Part shown: positions 1 through 4,493 of the stretch, piece by piece | Position numbering within the stretch: position 1 is the first letter of the stretch | How the letters are laid out: every line of letters begins with the position of its first letter | Source of the DNA: B1Sed10-231 sp046483385 | GTDB lineage: Bacteria > Planctomycetota > Brocadiia > SM23-32 | Length of the DNA: 5,012 nucleotides | Reading direction: 5' to 3' | Assembly: GCA_046483385.1 (NCBI GenBank) | Contig: JAWODG010000098.1 | Coordinates: 1 to 5,012, forward strand | Made by a program: the position numbers and the translations under genes | The notes under the pieces: model-generated | What the model was told of the DNA's origin: nothing | Database searches by the model: none | What the model saw: only the letters and a program-made list of their open reading frames with translations

Positions 1-24
1 CTTGCTCTGCCATAGCGTCTTCAG

Positions 25-40
25 CAGGTCGAATGACCTG
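25..40. repeat. Short inverted repeat CAGGTC-GAAT-GACCTG
   Basis: Two perfect 6-bp arms flank a 4-nt spacer. It could be a regulator half-site pair or a small RNA hairpin. No T-run follows, so it is not a standard intrinsic terminator. At this size it could also be chance. Confidence 0.35.
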
Positions 41-128
41 GGGAACTCGTTGTGTCTCTCCTCCAGAAGCCGCAGTATCGACGCGGAGAGGTCCCGGATT
101 GACCGAAAGGCGAGATTCCCATCCAGGG

Positions 129-144
129 GGGGGAGACTTCCCCC
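129..144. repeat. G/C-run hairpin
   Basis: A run of eight G (126-133) is followed, after AGACTT, by CCCCC (140-144), G145 and CCCCC (146-150). GGGGGA (129-134) and TCCCCC (139-144) can form a perfect 6-bp stem with a GACT loop. The nearest T-tract (TTTT near 165-168) is too far away for a classical rho-independent terminator. The homopolymer runs also make this a place where sequencing indels are likely. Confidence 0.4.
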
Positions 145-191
145 GCCCCCGGGTGACATCATTAGTTTTGTCGGGCTCAATAACTGGAGCC

Positions 192-239
192 CCGGAACGC
201 GCCGACCCCCACAGGACACCCCACGAGAAGCCGTTCCGG
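192..239. repeat. Inverted repeat with 8-bp arms CCGGAACG/CGTTCCGG
   Basis: CCGGAACG (192-199) and its exact reverse complement CGTTCCGG (232-239) are separated by 32 bp. It sits directly before a second hairpin (242-259) and the 9-bp tandem repeats. The function is unknown. Chance is possible, but perfect 8-bp arms close together are uncommon. Confidence 0.4.
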
Positions 240-241
240 CC

Positions 242-259
242 GGCAGACCTGGCTCTGCC
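242..259. repeat. Hairpin GGCAGA-CCTGGC-TCTGCC
   Basis: Perfect 6-bp arms (242-247 and 254-259) enclose a 6-nt loop. No T-tract follows. It adds to the series of inverted repeats that precedes the promoter. Confidence 0.4.
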
Positions 260-268
260 TTCAGCCGT

Positions 269-295
269 AATCCGCGCAATCTGCGTAATCTGCGG
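269..295. repeat. Three tandem 9-bp repeats, AATCYGCGN
   Basis: Three head-to-tail units are seen: AATCCGCGC (269-277), AATCTGCGT (278-286) and AATCTGCGG (287-295). They differ at the fifth base (first copy C, others T) and at the ninth base. The ends of the array also form an inverted pair, ATCCGC (270-275) with GCGGAT (292-297), so the element is both tandem and partly palindromic. It lies about 30 bp upstream of the -35 box. It could be a regulator-binding array or a dispersed intergenic repeat. The repeat itself is plain in the sequence; its function is not. Confidence 0.75.
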
Positions 296-323
296 ATCAC
301 ACAGGGCGGGACGTTTTTTGGGC

Positions 324-352
324 TTGACACGAGGTCGGCGAATGAGTATTCT
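324..352 (+). promoter_or_regulatory. Sigma70-type promoter for the locus
   Basis: A perfect -35 hexamer TTGACA (324-329) is followed, after a 17-bp spacer, by TATTCT (347-352), a 4/6 match to the -10 consensus. Transcription would begin near 358-361, giving a leader of under 30 nt before the regulator ATG at 388. It is the only clear promoter in the window, and the tight gene spacing downstream suggests it could serve everything up to wzt. Confidence 0.6.
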
Positions 353-354
353 AT

Positions 355-377
355 CGTTACTTTCGGTAACGTTACCG
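355..377. promoter_or_regulatory. Palindromic operator candidate at the transcription start
   Basis: CGGTAACGTTACCG (364-377) is a perfect 14-bp palindrome. An additional half-site CGTTAC lies at 355-360, so the stretch has three half-sites in alternating orientation: CGTTAC 355-360, GTAACG 366-371 and CGTTAC 370-375. GTTAC (356-360) and GTAAC (366-370) could also form a small hairpin at the very 5' end of the transcript. It begins three bases after the -10 box and ends just before the ribosome-binding site, an ideal place to block initiation. The simplest reading is an autoregulatory operator for the winged-helix protein encoded immediately downstream. Confidence 0.6.
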
Positions 378-387
378 CGGGGAACCG

Positions 388-1008
388 ATGGATTCGCTGG
401 ATTCCCACCGCTACTATGAGTTAAAAATCCTCGAGCATGTCGAGGAGCAGCCCGATCTGCCCCGCCGCGTGGCCGCCTCCAAGCTCGGCGTCAGCGTCAA
501 GCTGGCCCATAAGCTGCTGACCGGCCTGGTCGAGCGCGGCCTGCTGCACGTGAAGAAGGAAAACGCCCGCCGATGGCTCTACTTCCTTACGCCCAGCGGA
601 ATGGCCGAGAAGGCCCGCCTGACCCGGGAGTTCATCGAGTTCAGCATGCAGTTCTACCGGGAGGCCCGGCGGCGGTCGGCGCAGGTCTGCCGCGGTTTGG
701 CCGAGGACGGCGCCCGGGAGATAGCCTTCCTGGGCGTCAGCGAGCTGGCCGAGATAGCCTACCTGGGCGTGCAGGAGTGGGGCCTGAGGCTGGCGGAGGT
801 CTTCGACCCGGAAGGAGCCGGGCGGGACTTCTTCGACTGCACGGTGCGGCCGGCGTCCGAGCTGCCGGAGGCGGAATCGGAGTCCATCATCGTGACGCTG
901 TTCAACCCGGAGCACCCGATGACGCCGCGCTGGCTGCCGGAGCATGTCGCCGCGGACCCCCGCATGGTGTGGATATTCGGCAGCGACACCCCCGAAACCG
1001 ATGACTGA
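388..1008 (+). CDS. MarR-type winged-helix regulator, polysaccharide-locus-associated, with C-terminal Rossmann-like domain
   Basis: This 206-residue protein is a probable DNA-binding regulator of the polysaccharide genes that follow. Residues ~10-72 form a winged helix: a helical bundle (YELKILEHVEE), a recognition-helix region (AASKLGVSVKLAHKLLTGLVERGLL) and a wing ending in WLYFLTPSG. The following EKARLTREF (74-82) is typical of the MarR-like 'EPS-associated' regulators, which from general knowledge are only about 110 residues long. The extra half (residues ~108-200) has the look of a nucleotide-fold domain: a strand then small-residue turn (REIAFLGVSELAEIAYLG, 110-127), a second strand (LRLAEVFD) and a third (SIIVTLF, 166-172). 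It resembles the Rossmann-like part of sugar-modifying proteins, though the classical GxGxxG is not intact. ATG 388 is preceded by GGGGAA (379-384). The palindrome at 364-377 suggests autoregulation. The aminotransferase starts 12 bp after its stop. The regulator assignment is strong; the sensor role of the C-terminus is inference. Confidence 0.88.
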   Translation: MDSLDSHRYYELKILEHVEEQPDLPRRVAASKLGVSVKLAHKLLTGLVERGLLHVKKENARRWLYFLTPSGMAEKARLTREFIEFSMQFYREARRRSAQVCRGLAEDGAREIAFLGVSELAEIAYLGVQEWGLRLAEVFDPEGAGRDFFDCTVRPASELPEAESESIIVTLFNPEHPMTPRWLPEHVAADPRMVWIFGSDTPETDD

Positions 1009-1020
1009 CCGGAGGCGAAC

Positions 1021-2124
1021 GTGAAGGTACCCGTGCTCGATCTGAAGGCGCAATACGCGGCCCTGAAGGACGAAATCGACGCCGCGCTCCAGCGGGTGTG
1101 CGAGAATTCGTGGTTCAAGCTCGGCCCGGAGGTGGAGCAGTTCGAGCGCGACTGGGCCGCCTTCTGCGGAGCCGAACACTGCGTGGCCGTCAACTCCGGC
1201 ACCTCCGCCCTCCACCTGGCGCTGGAAGCGTTGGGCATAGGGGAGGGCGACGAGGTCGTCACCACCGCCTTGAGCTTCTTCGCCACGGCCGAGGCCATCC
1301 TTTACACCGGCGCGCGGCCGGTGTTCGTGGACGTGAGGCCGGAGAACTACTGCCTGAACCCCGCGCTGATAGACGACGTGCTGACTGAGCGCACGCGGGC
1401 CATCATGCCCGTGCACCTGTTCGGCCACCCCGCCGAGATGGACCCGATCATGGAGCTTGCGCGGGAGCACGACCTGGCCGTCGTCGAGGACGCCGCGCAG
1501 GCGCACGGGGCGGAGTACAGGGGGCGGCGGGTCGGGGCCATGGGCGACGTGGGCTGTTTCAGCTTCTACGTGACCAAGAACCTTGGCGCTTTCGGGGAGG
1601 CCGGCGCCTGCACCACCGACGACGCCGCGTTGGCCGAGCGGATGCGCCTGCTGCGCAATCACGGCCAGGCCGGCGGATACTTCCACGAGTGCGTCGGCTA
1701 CAACTACCGCATGTCGGGCTTCCAGGGGGCGGTGCTGAACGTGAAGCTGAAGAGGCTAAAGCAGTGGACCGCCCGGCGCCGCCAGATAGCGGACGCCTAC
1801 TCGGAAGGGCTCGCCGAGACGCCGCTCGTCCTGCCCGCGGAAGCCCAGGGCTGCCGCTCCGCGTGGCACCTCTACGTGGTGCGGTGTGCGGAGCGGGACG
1901 CGCTGAAGGAGCACCTGGCGGAGGCCGGTGTCTCGGCGGTCATCCACTATCCGTCCCCGATGACCGAGCTGCACGCCCTGAAGGACCACGACTTCGCGCA
2001 GACCCCCGTGCCGGAGTCGAAGAAGATATCCGGGGAGGTGCTGAGCCTGCCCATCTTCCCCGAGATGACCGACGCGCAGGTCGAACACGTGATTGAGCAG
2101 GTGATGGGCTTCTACTCGGCGTGA
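1021..2124 (+). CDS. DegT/DnrJ/EryC1/StrS-family sugar aminotransferase
   Basis: This 367-residue PLP-dependent, fold-type I aminotransferase is of normal family length. Such enzymes transfer an amino group, usually from glutamate, to a keto-sugar nucleotide in the cytoplasm. The N-terminus VPVLDLKAQYAALKDEID and WFKLGPEVEQFE are classic for the family. Other landmarks are GTSALHLAL (60-68, cofactor phosphate region), VVEDAAQAHGA (154-164; Asp157 would contact the pyridine nitrogen), SFYVTKNLGAFGEAGA (181-196; Lys186 is the Schiff-base lysine) and HYPSPMTELHAL (309-320). The start is GTG, supported by GGAGG at 1011-1015 with a 5-nt spacer and by the N-terminus aligning with the family. The general look is closest to enzymes making 3-amino-3,6-dideoxyhexoses (FdtB/QdtB-like), but WecE-, ArnB- or PglE-type specificity cannot be excluded. 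No dehydratase, isomerase or acyltransferase partner is visible, so those genes must lie elsewhere. The product probably supplies an amino sugar for the exported glycan. Confidence 0.93.
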   Translation: MKVPVLDLKAQYAALKDEIDAALQRVCENSWFKLGPEVEQFERDWAAFCGAEHCVAVNSGTSALHLALEALGIGEGDEVVTTALSFFATAEAILYTGARPVFVDVRPENYCLNPALIDDVLTERTRAIMPVHLFGHPAEMDPIMELAREHDLAVVEDAAQAHGAEYRGRRVGAMGDVGCFSFYVTKNLGAFGEAGACTTDDAALAERMRLLRNHGQAGGYFHECVGYNYRMSGFQGAVLNVKLKRLKQWTARRRQIADAYSEGLAETPLVLPAEAQGCRSAWHLYVVRCAERDALKEHLAEAGVSAVIHYPSPMTELHALKDHDFAQTPVPESKKISGEVLSLPIFPEMTDAQVEHVIEQVMGFYSA

Positions 2125-2172
2125 GGCCGCCGCCGATCGCGGAACTCCCGAAAGAAAGGGACCAGACAGCGG

Positions 2173-3048
2173 ATGTCCACTGAAGCAGACGACCGCGTCA
2201 CCGTCTACCGCCCCAACCAGCGGCACGAGCTGGGATTCTGGCAGACCTGGGGGGAGATAGTGCGCAGCACGGTTCGCGCGCGCGACCTGATTTGGGAGCT
2301 CTTCAAGCGCGACTTCCTGGCCAGCTACAAGAAGTCGTTCATCGGCTTCGCCTGGATATTCATCTCACCCATCCTGGCCATCGTCTCGTGGGTCTTCCTC
2401 AAGCAGACGGGCATGCTGCAGCCGGGCGAGGTCGGCATACCCTACCCGGCGTACGTGCTGGTGGGCAGTTCGATGTGGGGCCTCTTCATGGGGTTTTTCC
2501 GGTCCGCTACCGAGACGCTGTCGGCCGGCAAGAGTTTCATCATGCAGGTGCGGTATCCGCACGGGGCGCTGCTGTTCAAGCAGTCGGCTCAGCAGGTCGC
2601 CAACTTCGCCGTCGCCCTGGCGCTCAACCTCATCGTGCTGGCGGCGTTCGGCGTCGTGCCGAGCTGGAAGGTAGTGCTTCTACCCGTTGTGGCGCTGCCC
2701 CTGTTCCTTCTGGCCGCGGGGATCGGGCTGCTCTTCTCGATGGCGTCGATCGTGGCGGTGGACGTCCGGCGGGTGGCCGACAAGGGGCTGGAGCTGGTGA
2801 TGTACCTGGTGCCGGTGATCTATGCCGGCAATGTGCCGCACCCGTTCATCCAGGCGGTCATCCCCTGGAATCCGCTGACCTACCTGGTCTGCTCCGCGCG
2901 GGACATTGTGATCTGGGGGCGGCTCTACGACGGGCAGTTCGGCGCCGCAGGCTACGCGGTCGCCTCCGGGCTTGCGCTGGTGGTGTTCCTTTTCTCCTGG
3001 CGGCTGTTCTTTCTCGGAGAGGCCCGGATCGTGGAGCGGATGCTATGA
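2173..3048 (+). CDS. Polysaccharide ABC exporter permease (Wzm, ABC-2 type)
   Basis: This 291-residue inner-membrane permease pairs with the downstream ATPase to move a lipid-linked polysaccharide to the periplasmic face. The cytoplasmic N-terminus (VYRPNQRHELGFWQTW) leads into a family-typical amphipathic stretch ending RDFLASYKKSFIGFAWIFISPI (47-68). About six hydrophobic segments are visible, roughly at 56-77, 92-110, 141-161, 166-190, 207-226 and 259-280. The motif IPYPAYVLVGSSMWGLF (89-105) and the late PWNPLTYLVCSARDIV (231-246) are hallmarks of Wzm/TagG/KpsM-like ABC-2 permeases. Length is normal (~260-290). The ribosome-binding site is only moderate (AGGGA at 2157-2161, about 11 nt before ATG), after a 48-bp gap from the aminotransferase. 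Its stop overlaps the wzt start in ATGA (3045-3048), suggesting translational coupling and matched production of the two subunits. Confidence 0.93.
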   Translation: MSTEADDRVTVYRPNQRHELGFWQTWGEIVRSTVRARDLIWELFKRDFLASYKKSFIGFAWIFISPILAIVSWVFLKQTGMLQPGEVGIPYPAYVLVGSSMWGLFMGFFRSATETLSAGKSFIMQVRYPHGALLFKQSAQQVANFAVALALNLIVLAAFGVVPSWKVVLLPVVALPLFLLAAGIGLLFSMASIVAVDVRRVADKGLELVMYLVPVIYAGNVPHPFIQAVIPWNPLTYLVCSARDIVIWGRLYDGQFGAAGYAVASGLALVVFLFSWRLFFLGEARIVERML

Positions 3049-4295
3049 AGAGCGCCCTCGCCAGCCAAACGGCCGTGGAACCCGCGCCGCCTCTCGACGA
3101 AGACGTCGTCGTCTCGGTACGGGGCGTTTCTAAGAAGTTCTGTAAGCACCTGCGCCGAAGCATGGCCTACGGCATCATCGATCTGAGCAAGGACCTGCTC
3201 GGCGTCAAGCCGGATTCCGGCAAGCTGCGCAAGCACGAGTTCTGGGCGCTGCAGGACGTGAGCTTCGACCTGCGCCGCGGGGAGGCCCTCGGCCTGATCG
3301 GCCCGAACGGGTCGGGCAAGACGACGCTGCTGAGGCTGATCGCCGGCATCTTCCCGCCGGACCGCGGGGAGATTTACGTGAAGGGCCGGGTGGGCGCGCT
3401 GATCTCCCTCGGGGCCGGTTTCCATCCGCACATGACCGGGAAGGAGAACATCTACCTGAACGGAAGCATCCTCGGCATGAGCCGGTCGGAGGTCGACGAG
3501 AAGTTCGACAGCATCGTGGAATTCTCGGAGCTTGAGGACTTCATCGACACCCCGGTCTCGGCCTACTCGTCCGGGATGCGCGTGCGGCTGGGCTTCGCCA
3601 TCGCCATCCACCTCGATCCCGACGTGCTGCTGGTGGACGAGGTGCTGGCCGTGGGCGACGTCGGCTTCCGCTCGAAGTGCTACGAACGGATCACCACCCT
3701 CATGGAGACGTGCGCCGTCATCTTCGTCTCGCATCACACGCCCGCCATATCCCGGATCTGCGACAGCGTCATCGTGCTCGATTCGGGTGAGAAGGCTTTT
3801 CAGGGGCCCACGGCGGCGGGTTTGCAGAAGTATTTCGAACTGTTCCGCGATCACGGCCTTCAGCCGTCGGTCCTCGGGCCGGGGGAGGCCCGGGTCAGCA
3901 ACGTCGCGCTCCGGGGCGGGTGCGGGCGGGAGACGGATACGTTCAGCTACGGGGCCCCCCTCACGGTGGGCTTCGACGTCGATGTGGATAGGCGTCATCG
4001 AAACTTCTGCGTGAACCTTGCGTTTCTTGGTCCAGACGGTGCTTACGTGAGCCAGTGTCACTCTCTGCAACGAGGCGTGTTCGAGAACGCCGAATCGGGC
4101 CAGCACGTCGAGGTCACCATCCCGAAGCTCCTGCTGGCGCCGGGGACGTATGGGCTCAGCATACTGGTGTTCGACGAATCGGGCGCGCGGCACCTCTGCT
4201 GGCGGCACTGCACGGAGACCCTGCGGGTCAAGGGCGATTTCGTCGGCGGAGCTGCTGTCCTGTGGGAGGGAGAATGGCGGGTTGAGACGGCTTGA
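3045..4295 (+). CDS. Polysaccharide ABC exporter ATPase with C-terminal carbohydrate-binding domain (Wzt)
   Basis: This 416-residue ATP-binding subunit powers export through the permease encoded just upstream. The nucleotide-binding domain covers residues ~21-255: Walker A GPNGSGKT (86-93), the family-specific SLGAGFHPHMTGKENI (121-136) in place of a usual Q-loop, signature YSSGMRVRLGFA (174-185), Walker B VLLVDE (194-199; catalytic Glu199), D-loop VGD (203-205) and switch His230 in FVSHHT. The insertion at ~34-65 (HLRRSMAYGIIDLSKDLLG onward) before FWALQDVSF is typical of Wzt. After a linker, residues ~280-413 (ARVSNVALRGG..., SYGAPLTVGFDV..., GTYGLSILVFD) look like a Wzt_C beta-sandwich. 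In E. coli O8/O9a Wzt, this domain binds the capped end of the O-chain. ATG 3045 was chosen because it overlaps the permease stop and its N-terminus matches the family. The same frame is open further upstream only as a shadow of wzm. Codons 313-345 in the C-terminal domain are unusually A/T-ending. Confidence 0.94.
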   Translation: MKSALASQTAVEPAPPLDEDVVVSVRGVSKKFCKHLRRSMAYGIIDLSKDLLGVKPDSGKLRKHEFWALQDVSFDLRRGEALGLIGPNGSGKTTLLRLIAGIFPPDRGEIYVKGRVGALISLGAGFHPHMTGKENIYLNGSILGMSRSEVDEKFDSIVEFSELEDFIDTPVSAYSSGMRVRLGFAIAIHLDPDVLLVDEVLAVGDVGFRSKCYERITTLMETCAVIFVSHHTPAISRICDSVIVLDSGEKAFQGPTAAGLQKYFELFRDHGLQPSVLGPGEARVSNVALRGGCGRETDTFSYGAPLTVGFDVDVDRRHRNFCVNLAFLGPDGAYVSQCHSLQRGVFENAESGQHVEVTIPKLLLAPGTYGLSILVFDESGARHLCWRHCTETLRVKGDFVGGAAVLWEGEWRVETA

Positions 4296-4392
4296 GAAAG
4301 TTATCCTCCAGTGCAGCGCATTGGCCTTGCTCGGCCGGGTCAAATGGAGCCGCGAGGGAGAAAGGATGGGATGGCTGACAGATTGAGAAAGT
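4266..4392 (+). repeat. Imperfect direct repeat of the wzt 3' tail (copies 4266-4301 and 4354-4392)
   Basis: Copy 1 (4266-4301) includes the last codons and stop of wzt; copy 2 (4354-4392) lies 88-91 bp downstream. They share GAGGGAGAA (4266-4274; 4354-4362) and, near their ends, a 14/16 match ending in the exact 10-mer TTGAGAAAGT (4292-4301; 4383-4392). The middle is diverged with a net 3-bp difference. Read as protein, copy 1 gives EGEWRVETA-stop and copy 2 gives EGERMGWLTD-stop, each with its TGA inside the shared 10-mer. A duplicated or recombined gene end is the simplest explanation. Confidence 0.5.
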
Positions 4393-4489
4393 GTTTTGAA
4401 TGGTACCGGACTCTGACTGCCCCGCCGACCTCCGATTTCGCGACGGCTGCTGCGGCGCGTGGTCAATGCTTTCCGGAGATGGAACGGGA
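4296..4489. other. 194-bp gap between wzt and the sulfatase-like gene
   Basis: Lower in GC than its surroundings. I see no rho-independent terminator: GGCC-TTGCTC-GGCC (4323-4336) is too short a stem and has no T-run. There is also no convincing promoter. It contains the second copy of a sequence resembling the 3' end of wzt (4354-4392), a good Shine-Dalgarno-like stretch (4355-4365) and a doubtful 40-codon ORF. The gap looks like a site of past rearrangement between the exporter genes and the gene that follows. Confidence 0.6.
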
Positions 4490-4493
4490 GTGA
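4371..4493 (+). CDS. Doubtful 40-codon ORF between wzt and the sulfatase-like gene
   Basis: The frame starts MADRLRKCFEWYRTLT and ends at a TGA overlapping the GTG start of the next gene (GTGA, 4490-4493). Upstream lie AGGGAG (4355-4360) and AAAGG (4361-4365), a good ribosome-binding site at 5-10 nt spacing. Against it: by my count 16 of its 40 codons end in A or T, unlike the strongly GC-ending neighbours, and I recognise no homologue or domain. It could be a small leader peptide coupling translation to the next gene, or simply an open frame in a gene-end duplication. Low confidence. Confidence 0.2.
   Translation: MADRLRKCFEWYRTLTAPPTSDFATAAAARGQCFPEMERE

Larger units (their letters stand above)
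1..387. other. Non-coding upstream region with repeats and promoter
   Basis: No convincing gene was found here. The open frames across it translate to Arg/Ser/Pro-rich sequence with no recognisable motif and no good ribosome-binding site, as expected of GC-rich non-coding DNA. The region does contain short inverted repeats (25-40, 129-144, 192-239, 242-259), three tandem 9-bp units (269-295), a sigma70-like promoter (324-352) and a palindrome (364-377). It most likely separates the polysaccharide locus from whatever lies upstream and carries its main control signals. Confidence 0.75.

Noticed and set aside
126..168. Intrinsic terminator at the G/C-run hairpin
   Set aside because: The stem is plausible, but the TTTT lies more than 20 bp beyond it, so the layout does not fit a rho-independent terminator.
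269..295. CRISPR-like array
   Set aside because: The units are 9 bp and directly adjacent with no spacers; this is a short tandem repeat.
2..424. Plus-strand open frame of 140 codons (and an overlapping one of 128) in the upstream gap
   Set aside because: Low-complexity Arg/Ser/Pro-rich translation, no ribosome-binding site, and it runs over the promoter, palindrome and the real start of the regulator. The NPRNLRNLRI stretch is just the 9-bp DNA repeat translated.
421..1686. Long minus-strand open frame of 421 codons opposite the regulator and aminotransferase
   Set aside because: No domain or credible start; composition (Val/Gly/His/Arg) is typical of antisense shadows of GC-rich genes.
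2292..3044. The wzt reading frame stays open about 250 codons upstream of ATG 3045, suggesting a 667-residue protein
   Set aside because: The extension overlaps the well-supported permease gene, translates to Arg/Gly/Ala-rich nonsense, and Wzt family proteins start at the position matched by ATG 3045. It is a GC-rich shadow frame.
4323..4336. Terminator after wzt (GGCC-TTGCTC-GGCC)
   Set aside because: Only a 4-bp stem with no following T-run.
2952..4466. Long minus-strand open frame of 504 codons
   Set aside because: It runs antisense to wzt, is rich in Arg/His/Gln with no motif, and is explained by the GC-ending codon bias of the plus-strand gene.
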